Of a stretch of DNA of 49,659 bases, positions 14,256 to 21,976 are shown one piece after another; position 1 is the first letter of the stretch, and the number at the start of each line of letters is the position of its first letter. The stretch covers positions 1-49,659 of the forward strand of contig NZ_BMVB01000032.1 of assembly GCF_014650495.1 (NCBI RefSeq). The letters run 5' to 3'. Position numbers and translations under genes: made by a program. This stretch comes from Streptomyces cinnamoneus. Its GTDB lineage: Bacteria > Actinomycetota > Actinomycetes > Streptomycetales > Streptomycetaceae. The notes below the pieces were generated by a model that worked only from the letters and a program-made list of their open reading frames with translations, ran no database searches and was not told the origin of the DNA.

Positions 14256-16985
14256 CTGTGGGGGAGGAAGCCCGAGTGCGAACGGCTGGGCCGGCTGCTG
14301 GACGCCGCCCGCGGCCTGCGCAGCGGCGTCCTGGTGCTCGGCGGTGAACCGGGCGTCGGCAAGAGCGCGTTGGTGGACCACGCCGTCAGCACCGCCCACG
14401 GCCTGCAGGTCCGTCAGGTCAGGGCGGCCGAGACCGAACAGGGCCTGCCCTTCGCCGGCCTCTCCGCGCTGCTGCGCCCCTGGGAGCGCGAGATCGGGCG
14501 GCTGCCGACGGTGCAGGCGGCCGCCCTGAGGGGCGCGCTCGCGCTGGGGCCGCCGGTGGGCGGTGACCGCTTCGCGGTGGCCGCCGCCACCCTCGGCCTG
14601 CTGACCGCGGCCGCCGAGGGGCAGCCGATGCTGCTGGCGCTCGACGACTTCCACCGGATGGACGAGGCGTCGGCGGAGGCCGTCCTCTTCGCCGCCCGCA
14701 GGCTCGACCGCGAAGGCATCGCCGTCCTCATCGGCACCCGCGTACCGCCCCCGGAGTGGGAGACCCTCCACCTCGCGGGGCTCGACACGGCCGCCGCCAC
14801 CGAGCTCCTGACGGCCCACGGGGGCACCGTCGCCGCCGACGTGGCCGAACGGCTGGTGCGGGACACCGGCGGCAACCCCCTGGCCCTCATCGAGCTCGCC
14901 CGCCTGCTGGGCCCCGACCACCTGGCCGGCCGGGCCGCGCTGCCCGTGCCGCTGCCCGTCGGGCGGGCCACCACGGCGCTGTTCGCGCCCCGGCTGGCGG
15001 GCCTCGGCCCCGGCCGGCGCTCGGCGCTGCTGCTCGCCGCGCTGACCGACACCGACGTGGACACCGTGGCCGCCGCGGCCCGCGAACTGGGCCTGCCGGC
15101 GGAGGCGGTGACCGAGCTGGACGACGGCGGGCTGGTGACCTTCGACGGCGGGCGGATCGTCTTCGCCCACCCACTGGTCCGCTCGGCCGTCGTCGACGTG
15201 GCGGGCCCGGCCCGGCTGCGGGCCGCCCACGGGGCCCTCGCCCGCGTCCTGACCGGGCCCGCCCACGCCGACCGCCGGGCCTGGCACCTGTCCGCGTCGG
15301 TCGTCGGCCGCGACGAGGAGGCCGCCGCCGAGCTGGAGCGGATGGCCGACCGCATGCGGGACAAGCGCGCCTATCGCGTCGCGTCGGTCAGCTACGAGCG
15401 TGCCGCCGGCCTCACCGCGGACCGTGACCGGTACGGCCGGTGCCGGTTCCAGGCGGCGGCCGCCGCCTGGTTCGCCGGGCAGTTCCACCGCGCCCGCGAC
15501 CTGGTGGCCGAGGCGACGGCCGACGAGCCGGACGGCGACTGGGCGGCGGAGGCGCAGTACGTCCTCGGCGGCATAGAGCTCTTCCTCGGCCACCCCGGGC
15601 ACGCGGTGCGGCGCCTGGCCGACTCCGCCGCGCGCCACCGCGCGACGGCGGTGGAGGTGGCGGTGCGGCGCCAGCTCGACGCCGTGCTCGCGGCCTACGT
15701 CGGCAACGACTTCCCCGTCGCCGCCGAACTGGCCACGGCCGCCGCGGCGTGGGGCTCCACCGACCGGGCCCTGACCGGGCTCGCCCACCTCCTGGCCGGT
15801 GTCAGCGTGCTCGCCTGCGGCGACCCGGCGCGGGGCGCGCGCCTGCTGCAGGCGGCCGTGGACGTCCCGGAGCTGGTCCGCGGGCACGGCCTGGACGGCC
15901 AGCACGCCGTGCACGCCGCCCACGAACTCGTCCGCGTGGGCCTGCCGACGGCCGCGAAGCGGATCCTCGACCCGCTCGTCGAGGGGCTGCGCGCCGACGC
16001 CGAGCTCGGCATGCTGCCCTACGCCCTGCACATCGCCGCCGTGGCCGAGGTGGGCTCGGGGCAGCTGAACGCGGCCTTCGCAGCGGCCTCGGAGTCGGCG
16101 CGGCTGGGCCACGAGACCGGGAACCCGCTCTGGCACTACCGGGGCACGGCGGTCCTGGCGTACGTGCAGGCTGTCCGCGGCGAGGAGGACGACTGCCGGC
16201 GGCGGGCCGCCGAGGCCCGGCGGCTCGGCGAGCAGCTGGGCACCACCTCGGCGCGGTACGTCGACGAGGCGCTCGCGGCCCTGGAGTTCGCGCTGGGGCA
16301 CACGGAGGCCGCCCTGGCCCACACGGCGGACGTCGGCTACTTCCGCGTGTGCTCCTCCGCCCTCCTGCTGACCTGGCCGGGCGCCATGGACGTCGCCGAG
16401 GCACACGTCCGCAGCGGGCACCGCCTGCCCCACGCCCTGGCCGGAGCGCTGGAGCGCACCCTGGCCGGGGACGTCGCGGCCGCACTGCCGGGCCAGGCCG
16501 CGGGGCTGGCCCGGCTGCGGGCCCTGACGACGGCCGACGGCGACGAGGCCGAGGAATGGTTCGGCCGGGCGGTGGCGGGTTACACCGGCGCCGGGCTGCG
16601 TCTGGAGGCCGCCCGCACCCAGCTGTCGTGGGGGCAGCGGCTGCGCCGGCAGGGCGGGCGCACCGCGGCCCGCGCCCGGCTGCGGGCGGCGCACGCGAGC
16701 CTGGAGGCGATGGGCGCCCGGCTGTGGGCCGGGCGCGCGCTGGCCGAGCTGCGGGCCACGGGGGTCAAGCACCTGCCCGCGGCCGGGCGGCCGGCGCAGC
16801 CGCTGACCCCGCAGGAGATGCAGGTGGCGCTCGCCGTGTCGGGCGGCGCCACCAACCGGGAGGCGGCCGCGGCCTTGTTCCTGAGCACCAAGACGGTGGA
16901 GATGCACCTGACCCAGGTCTACCGCAAGCTCGGCCTGCGCTCGCGGACCGAGTTGGCCCGCCGCTTCGCCGACGAGCACGACTGA
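14253..16985 (+). CDS. LAL-family LuxR transcriptional regulator (large ATP-binding)
   Basis: A 910-residue regulator of the LAL class. Walker A (GGEPGVGKSAL) lies at about residues 30-40 and Walker B (LLALDDFHRMDE) near 125, forming a STAND-type NTPase. A long helical TPR/MalT-like middle region follows. The C-terminal LuxR helix-turn-helix (LTPQEMQVALAVSGGATNRE then STKTVEMHLTQVYRKLGL) spans about 845-905. Such proteins activate pathway operons after binding a ligand and ATP; many sit in antibiotic clusters. The start is GTG 14253, chosen because LAL proteins typically begin LWGRxxE and a -10 box lies just upstream. The gene next to it encodes a PLP-site-deficient oxoamine synthase homologue. 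Its targets are unknown. Confidence 0.9.
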   Translation: MLWGRKPECERLGRLLDAARGLRSGVLVLGGEPGVGKSALVDHAVSTAHGLQVRQVRAAETEQGLPFAGLSALLRPWEREIGRLPTVQAAALRGALALGPPVGGDRFAVAAATLGLLTAAAEGQPMLLALDDFHRMDEASAEAVLFAARRLDREGIAVLIGTRVPPPEWETLHLAGLDTAAATELLTAHGGTVAADVAERLVRDTGGNPLALIELARLLGPDHLAGRAALPVPLPVGRATTALFAPRLAGLGPGRRSALLLAALTDTDVDTVAAAARELGLPAEAVTELDDGGLVTFDGGRIVFAHPLVRSAVVDVAGPARLRAAHGALARVLTGPAHADRRAWHLSASVVGRDEEAAAELERMADRMRDKRAYRVASVSYERAAGLTADRDRYGRCRFQAAAAAWFAGQFHRARDLVAEATADEPDGDWAAEAQYVLGGIELFLGHPGHAVRRLADSAARHRATAVEVAVRRQLDAVLAAYVGNDFPVAAELATAAAAWGSTDRALTGLAHLLAGVSVLACGDPARGARLLQAAVDVPELVRGHGLDGQHAVHAAHELVRVGLPTAAKRILDPLVEGLRADAELGMLPYALHIAAVAEVGSGQLNAAFAAASESARLGHETGNPLWHYRGTAVLAYVQAVRGEEDDCRRRAAEARRLGEQLGTTSARYVDEALAALEFALGHTEAALAHTADVGYFRVCSSALLLTWPGAMDVAEAHVRSGHRLPHALAGALERTLAGDVAAALPGQAAGLARLRALTTADGDEAEEWFGRAVAGYTGAGLRLEAARTQLSWGQRLRRQGGRTAARARLRAAHASLEAMGARLWAGRALAELRATGVKHLPAAGRPAQPLTPQEMQVALAVSGGATNREAAAALFLSTKTVEMHLTQVYRKLGLRSRTELARRFADEHD

Positions 16986-17027
16986 GCTCTGCCCGTGCCC
17001 GACGGGCCGCGCCGGCCCGGTGCCGGC

Positions 17028-17432
17028 TCAGTGGTGGCCGTCTGCGTTCCCGGAGCCGTTCCCGGAGGCGACCGGGATGTCGTCGAGCAGGTGGCTCAAC
17101 GGGTCGTCACCGTCCTGGAGCGTGGAGATGTCGGTGCACTGCTGCTGTTGCTGCGAGGTGAGCACCGGGATGTCCTGCAGGTTGACGCCGCCCAGCAGCA
17201 GCGACTGCAGGTTCACCTTGCCGATGCCGATGCACAGCTTGTCGAGCGACCCCTGAACGGCGCTCAGCTGGGGGCTCTCCGTGCCGCCCGTCTCGGTCAG
17301 GCCGTGCGTGGTGCGGGCGCCGTTGCCGTTGGCGGTGCTCCGCCCGTCGTCGCCGCTCGCCGCGGCGGGACCGGCGATGCACCCCACTGCGGACGCCGTG
17401 AGAACAGCCGTCGCGAAAACCTTCTTGAGCAC
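17028..17432 (-). CDS. rdlA: Rodlin
   Basis: A 134-residue secreted protein with a clear signal peptide (LKKVFATAVLTASAVGCIAG, cleavage probably after AAASG). The mature part has the rodlin pattern: GDDGRSTANGNG, SPQLSAVQGSLDKLC, NLQDIPVLTSQQQQQC and PLSHLLDD, with the two conserved cysteines. Rodlins organise chaplin amyloid fibres into the rodlet layer of aerial hyphae and spores. The start is GTG 17432. S. coelicolor carries two divergent rodlin genes beside chaplin genes; here a single rodlin stands opposite an MMPL gene and no chaplin is seen. Expression should be limited to aerial growth. The run of five glutamines is unusual. The symbol is used by homology. Confidence 0.85.
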   Translation of the reverse strand: MLKKVFATAVLTASAVGCIAGPAAASGDDGRSTANGNGARTTHGLTETGGTESPQLSAVQGSLDKLCIGIGKVNLQSLLLGGVNLQDIPVLTSQQQQQCTDISTLQDGDDPLSHLLDDIPVASGNGSGNADGHH

Positions 17433-17470
17433 GTCCCGGCCTTTCGATGGGTGATGTCTTCTGCAGGGAA

Positions 17471-17484
17471 GTCACCTGGGTAAC
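17471..17484. promoter_or_regulatory. Imperfect palindrome upstream of the rodlin
   Basis: GTCACCTGGGTAAC, five of seven base pairs matching about the centre, lies about 40 bp before the rodlin start. Its TCACC/GGGT arms resemble the palindrome at 40212-40231. It is a candidate operator for a developmental regulator; no regulator can be named. Confidence 0.35.
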
Positions 17485-17656
17485 CCGGGGAGGACGGGGA
17501 AGTTTCGGACGCTCACTCACTTGCCGCAAGGGGCCGTCCGGACCAGGCCGTCACGGCCGCCGCGCCGGATATCACGCTCAATACTGGCATTTTTACGCTT
17601 AGTCCTATTCTATGGATGCGCGCGGCCCGGTCCGACCCTGCGAAGGACGCCATGTG

Positions 17657-19900
17657 ATGCTCCTCCATCAGCCCCGCCGAAGGTTCTGGGCGACAGCGGT
17701 CTACGGAACGTCCCGCCGCGCCGTCGTCTCCCTCCTCGTCCTGTGCCTGGTGGCCACGGCCGCCGCGGTGGGCGCGTACGGGGTGGGGGAGCGCCTGGCC
17801 CCCGGCGGCTGGACCCCGGCCGACGCGCAGTCCACCCGGGCCGACGCCTTCCTCGCCGACCGCTTCGGCGCCGGACAGCCGCACCTGGTGCTGCTCGCCA
17901 CCGCCAAGGAGCCCGTCGACTCCCCCCGCGCACAGCAGGCGGGCCAGGAACTGACCAGCCGTCTCGCCACCGATCCGCGCACCGCCTGGGTGCACGGCTA
18001 CTGGCCGCACCGCACCCCGCACCTGCGCAGCCGCGACGGCCGCAGCGCCCTCGTCGCGGTCCGCTTCAGCGGCGAGGAGAAGGACGTCCTGGCGGCCGGC
18101 AAGGACATCGCCGCCCGCGAGACGCAGCGGGCCGGAGCGCTCACCGTGTCGGTCGCCGGCGAAGCCGCGCTCTTCTCGGAAATGGAACGCCTGAGCACCG
18201 ACGGAGCGATGGTCGCCGAGATCATCGTCGCCCCGCTCGTCCTGCTGATCCTCCTGTGGGCCTTCGGCAGCCTCGTCGCCGCCCTCCTGCCCGTCGCCGT
18301 CGGCGCCTTCGCCGTCCTCACCACCACCGCACTGCTGCGCCTGCTGAGCGAGACGATGACCGTCTCGGTGTTCGTCCTGAACATCGCCTCCGCACTGGGC
18401 TTCGGACTCGCCGTCGACTACAGCCTCCTGCTGGTCAGCCGCTTCCGCGAGGAACTGGCCCGCGGCGCCCGGACCGTCGAGGCGGTCGAGTGCGCGGTGC
18501 GCACCGCCGGCCGGGCCGTCGCCTTCTCCGCGACGACCATCGCCGCGGTCCTGGGCACGCTCATGGTCTTCCCGCTGACGCTGACCCGCTCCCTCGCCGC
18601 CGGCGGCGCCGCCGTCGCCCTGTGCTCGGCCGGCGGGGCGCTGCTCGTCCTGCCCGTGCTGCTGGCCCTGCTGGGCAAGCGCGTCAACTCCCTGGACCTC
18701 TTCGCCCGCTGGCGCACCCGCCCCGACCGGCCGGTGAGCGAGGGCCGCTGGTACCGGCTGGCGGTCTGGGTGACGCGGCGGCCCGTGCTCGTCACCCTCG
18801 GCACCCTGCTCCTGCTGGGCCTGCTGGCCGCCCCGGGCGCGGGCGCGCGGTTCGGCATGTACGACGACCGCATCCTGCCGTCCTCCTCACCGGTGGCCCA
18901 GGCATCGCAACGCCTGCGCACCGACTTCGCCGCCGAGAGCGGCAGCGCGGCCACCGTCGTGCTCCCCGACGTCCACGTCGCGCCCCCCGTACCGGCCGTG
19001 GCGGCCGCAGCCCTGCCCGGCCCGGCCCCCCACCCGGTCTCCTCCTCCACGGTCCACACCTATGCGGCCCGGCTGTCCCGGCTGCCGGGCGTGCGCCAGG
19101 TGCAGACCGCCACCGGCATCTATCGCGACGGACGGCGCACGGCCGCCGCCGGTCCCTGGGCGGCCGGCTTCACCGGGCCGGCCGGCACCTGGCTGAGCGT
19201 CACGCCCACCACCGACTCCCCCCTCTCGCCGGACGGACGGCAGCTCACCGAGCGGCTGCGCGAGGAGCCCGCCCCCACCGCGGCGGCCCTGGTCGGCGGC
19301 CCCGGGGCCCGGCTGACGGACACCGAGAAGGCCCTGAGCGACCGGCTGCCCCTCGCCATGGTGCTCACCGTGGCCGCCACGCTCCTGCTGATGTTCGCCT
19401 ACACGCGCAGCCTGCTCGTGCCCGTCAAGGCCGTCGTCCTCAACGCGTTGAGCCTGGCGGCGACCTTCGGCATCATCGTCGCCGTCTTCCAGCAGGGCCG
19501 CCCGGAGGCACTGCTCGGGACCGTGAACAGCCCCGCCACCACCGACGTCGTCATCCCCGCCGTCATGTTCTGCACGGCCTTCGGCCTCTCCATGGACTAC
19601 GAGGTCTTCCTCCTCTCCCGCATCCTGGAGGAGCACCGCCGGGGCACCCCCACCACGCTCGCCGTCGCCGTGGGCCTGCAGCGCACCGGACGGCTGTTCA
19701 CCTCCGCCGCCCTGGTCTTCGCCGTCGTCATGGCCTCGCTCGCCGCCTGCGACCTCGTGCTGCTGCAGCTCATCGGATTCGGCCTCGCGGTCGCCGTCGC
19801 CCTCGACTGCACGCTGGTGCGCGCCCTGCTCGTCCCCGCGGTCATGTCGCTGGCCGGCCGCGCCAACTGGTGGCCTGCGGGCCGCCGCCGGGCCCGCTGA
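17657..19900 (+). CDS. MMPL-family RND exporter
   Basis: A 747-residue membrane protein of the MmpL/RND superfamily, with two repeats of one plus five or six membrane helices separated by extracytoplasmic loops. The signature helix-4-like segments GLAVDYSLLLVSRFREEL (first half) and FGLSMDYEVFLLSRILEE (second half) are intact, with the Asp-Tyr pairs used for proton coupling. MMPL proteins of Actinobacteria move lipids or polyketides to the cell surface. The start is ATG 17657 behind GAAGGA (17642-17647). It is divergent from the rodlin, across a 224-bp AT-rich intergenic region. The substrate is unknown; a surface lipid for aerial growth would suit the neighbour but is speculation. Confidence 0.9.
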   Translation: MLLHQPRRRFWATAVYGTSRRAVVSLLVLCLVATAAAVGAYGVGERLAPGGWTPADAQSTRADAFLADRFGAGQPHLVLLATAKEPVDSPRAQQAGQELTSRLATDPRTAWVHGYWPHRTPHLRSRDGRSALVAVRFSGEEKDVLAAGKDIAARETQRAGALTVSVAGEAALFSEMERLSTDGAMVAEIIVAPLVLLILLWAFGSLVAALLPVAVGAFAVLTTTALLRLLSETMTVSVFVLNIASALGFGLAVDYSLLLVSRFREELARGARTVEAVECAVRTAGRAVAFSATTIAAVLGTLMVFPLTLTRSLAAGGAAVALCSAGGALLVLPVLLALLGKRVNSLDLFARWRTRPDRPVSEGRWYRLAVWVTRRPVLVTLGTLLLLGLLAAPGAGARFGMYDDRILPSSSPVAQASQRLRTDFAAESGSAATVVLPDVHVAPPVPAVAAAALPGPAPHPVSSSTVHTYAARLSRLPGVRQVQTATGIYRDGRRTAAAGPWAAGFTGPAGTWLSVTPTTDSPLSPDGRQLTERLREEPAPTAAALVGGPGARLTDTEKALSDRLPLAMVLTVAATLLLMFAYTRSLLVPVKAVVLNALSLAATFGIIVAVFQQGRPEALLGTVNSPATTDVVIPAVMFCTAFGLSMDYEVFLLSRILEEHRRGTPTTLAVAVGLQRTGRLFTSAALVFAVVMASLAACDLVLLQLIGFGLAVAVALDCTLVRALLVPAVMSLAGRANWWPAGRRRAR

Positions 19901-19930
19901 CCCGCCCTCACCGGCACGGACGGCGGGTCA
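19898..19930. terminator. Hairpin at the MMPL stop codon
   Basis: A 9-bp perfect stem, TGACCCGCC 19898-19906 with GGCGGGTCA 19922-19930. The left arm includes the stop codon. Probably a terminator; no U-tract. Confidence 0.5.
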
Positions 19931-20085
19931 AGGGCCTTTGGTCAGTACAAATGCTTCTTTCTCCGTGCAACCGTACAAGCGTGCAGATCATCTGTAGTGG
20001 TGTGGTGGGGGGCGTCGCCGGTCGTACCGGCGGCGGAGGCTGTGACCCGCCGCGACGTTTCGTCACTGCAAGAAAGGTCACTCAC

Positions 20086-21261
20086 GTGCACGTCGGATCG
20101 GGCCGTCGCTCCGTCCTGTTGGCATCCGCCCTCATGGGTTCCTTCGTCCTCACCGCCTGCTCGGGGGGCTCCGGCAGCGCCGATGCGGGCCCGGAGGCCC
20201 GCATCTCGGTCACTCCCGCCGACGGCAAGGAGGTCGCGCTCGGCTCGCCGATATCCGTGAAGGCCGACGGCGGACGGCTCACCGGTGTGGAGGTGAAGGA
20301 CGACAAGGGCCAGAAGGTCACCGGGCAGCTGGCGGCCGACGGTTCGTCCTGGACCTCGGACGGCAAGGTGGGGCCGAAGACGACCTACACCGTCCGCTCC
20401 ACGGCGAAGGGCGGCAAGAACGGCAAGGGCAAGGAGTCCTCCTCCACGGCCACCTTCACCACCCGGCAGGCCCCGAAGGTCAACAAGCTCACCAACCAGC
20501 CCGGCAACGGCCAGACCGTCGGCACGGGCATGCCGGTCTCGATCCTCTTCGACCACAAGGTCGACCAGGGCAAGCGCGCGGAGATAGAGAAGGCCCTCAA
20601 GGTCACCACCGAGCCGAAGGTGGAGGGGGCCTGGGGCTGGGTGACCGACTACTCCGGCCAGGACCGCATCGACTGGCGGCCGAAGGACCCCTGGCCCACC
20701 GGGACCAAGGTCTCCGTCAACGGCAACCTGACCGGCATCGACTCCGGCGAGGGCGGCTGGTTCGCGCGCAACTACGACTTCGGCTTCACCATAGGCGCCG
20801 ACCGCAAGGCCGTCATCGACGTGCCGGCCCACGCCCTGACCATGTACGAGAACGGCAAGGCCGTCGGCACCATCAAGGGCTCCGCGGGCTCGCCCGTCGA
20901 CCCCACCCGCGGCGGCATCCACACGGTGCGCAGCAAGAACGCGGACGAGGTCATGGACTCGGCCACCATCGGCCACGGCAATGAGTGGATGCTGGCCTCG
21001 AAGTGGGTCACGCACCTGACCGCGTCCGGCACCTTCCTGCACTCGGCGCCCTGGAACAACTCCGTCGGCGTGGAGAACAACAGCCACGGCTGCTTCGGCA
21101 TGACCACCGCCGACGCCAAGAAGGTCTACGACTTCCTGCTGATCGGCTCCACCGTCGAGGTCAAGAACACCACCAGCACCAAGAAGACCGACGTCGGCAA
21201 CGGTCTGGAGGTCTGGCAGGAGACCTGGCAGCAGTGGCAGAAGCGCTCCGCCGTGAAGTGA
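20086..21261 (+). CDS. L,D-transpeptidase lipoprotein (YkuD domain)
   Basis: A 391-residue lipoprotein. The lipobox LTAC places the lipidated cysteine at residue 25. Ig-like domains occupy about residues 40-250 (one with ARISVTPADGKEV, one with NKLTNQPGNGQTVGTGMPVS and IDWRPKDPWPTGTKVSV). The C-terminal YkuD domain holds the catalytic His in FLHSAPWN and Cys336 in SHGCFGM. These enzymes make 3-3 crosslinks in peptidoglycan, the main type in many Actinobacteria. The start is GTG 20086, 8-10 nt after AGAAAGG. The 5' region (20016-20032) contains a 7-bp stem with a CGT loop. The length and order match actinobacterial LDTs such as mycobacterial LdtMt2. Confidence 0.93.
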   Translation: MHVGSGRRSVLLASALMGSFVLTACSGGSGSADAGPEARISVTPADGKEVALGSPISVKADGGRLTGVEVKDDKGQKVTGQLAADGSSWTSDGKVGPKTTYTVRSTAKGGKNGKGKESSSTATFTTRQAPKVNKLTNQPGNGQTVGTGMPVSILFDHKVDQGKRAEIEKALKVTTEPKVEGAWGWVTDYSGQDRIDWRPKDPWPTGTKVSVNGNLTGIDSGEGGWFARNYDFGFTIGADRKAVIDVPAHALTMYENGKAVGTIKGSAGSPVDPTRGGIHTVRSKNADEVMDSATIGHGNEWMLASKWVTHLTASGTFLHSAPWNNSVGVENNSHGCFGMTTADAKKVYDFLLIGSTVEVKNTTSTKKTDVGNGLEVWQETWQQWQKRSAVK

Positions 21262-21291
21262 GCGCCTCCGGCACCGCCTGACCGCCTTCTC

Positions 21292-21343
21292 GTGCCCCCG
21301 CTCCCGCCGACGCCCCGACCGGCGCCGGGAGGAGCGGGGGCAC
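21292..21343 (+). terminator. Strong terminator after the L,D-transpeptidase gene
   Basis: A perfect 13-bp inverted repeat (21292-21304 with 21331-21343) enclosing a GC-rich loop. It starts 30 bp after the stop codon. Confidence 0.7.
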
Positions 21344-21595
21344 GGTGCTGTCGTTGATCTTCACAGGGGCTTTTCAGGCCCCGACGAGGCCCGCTGTGGT
21401 CTATGTCACCCCAGGTCAGAGGGGTGGTTACCGCTCGTTACCCGAGGTCCGGCGCGTCAGGCGCCGACGGCCCCGTGGTCACTGGGCAGTCGGCCCGTGT
21501 GCAGGATGAACGGGGTAAGACCCGACCTCCCCCCTAGCCCCTGACCAGCGCGTATCCAGCGCGTACGCAGGGCAAAGTCAAATTCCCGTGAACTC

Positions 21596-21625
21596 TTGAC
21601 GCCGCCCTTACGCGCCTCACACCAT
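21596..21625 (+). promoter_or_regulatory. Possible promoter of the asparagine-type permease
   Basis: TTGACG at 21596-21601, an 18-bp spacer and CACCAT at 21620-21625. The -35 is good and the -10 poor. It would give a leader of about 345 nt. The direct repeat AGCGCGTA (21547-21554 and 21558-21565) lies 31-49 bp upstream of it. Confidence 0.35.
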
Positions 21626-21661
21626 TCACGGCATGGACTCAACCGACCGGCGACCGCGCTT

Positions 21662-21725
21662 AGCTCCGAGGAGCTGACCCGCACTCCCGCCCCTTCCCCG
21701 GTCGGCCAGGCTTCGGGGCCTGGCC
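21662..21725 (+). promoter_or_regulatory. Two hairpins in the permease leader
   Basis: AGCTC 21662-21666 pairs with GAGCT 21671-21675 around a CGAG loop. GGCCAGGC 21704-21711 pairs perfectly with GCCTGGCC 21718-21725 around TTCGGG. They may belong to a structured regulatory leader; no known riboswitch class was recognised. Confidence 0.35.
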
Positions 21726-21976
21726 TCCCCCAAGACCGTTCCCAGGGGAAACGGGGCACCGCCCGTCACAGCTGAATCCACATTCCCCCGAAACCCGCCC
21801 GGGAGCAGGCGTCGCCAGCCGGATCCCGGGTACCGGGCCCTCGTCGAACGGCCTCCCGTGCCCGCGGGTGACGATCACGCATGCCGTGACCCGTCCGCCG
21901 CGCGCGCAGGAAGCCACCAGGCACCACCGACACGCGGCCCGGTCCTGCACCCCCTCCAAAGAAGGCGAAGACACAC

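Larger units (their letters stand above)
21262..21976. other. 715-bp intergenic region before the permease
   Basis: No convincing gene on either strand. From left to right it holds the terminator at 21292-21343, three gTnAc-like half-sites at 21405, 21427 and 21437, an 11-bp-phased direct repeat AGCGCGTA at 21547 and 21558, a possible promoter at 21596-21625, and two hairpins at 21662-21675 and 21704-21725. The last 345 bp would be a long untranslated leader. I looked for a c-di-AMP (ydaO) riboswitch and did not find its conserved blocks. Confidence 0.5.

Noticed and set aside
12021..16979. A 1652-codon open frame on the minus strand
   Set aside because: It is antisense to the VOC, oxoamine-like and LAL genes, is made of low-complexity Gly/Arg/Pro/Gln sequence and has no domain. 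It is a product of GC-rich codon bias.
17521..19900. Plus-strand frame running through the MMPL gene into the L,D-transpeptidase gene
   Set aside because: Only the part from 20086 has a signal peptide, Ig-like domains and a YkuD domain. Before that it is Arg/Pro-rich shadow of the MMPL gene.
21600..21976. A c-di-AMP (ydaO) riboswitch in the permease leader
   Set aside because: The GGGGAACC and CCGAATCCG-type conserved blocks are absent. Only generic hairpins are visible.
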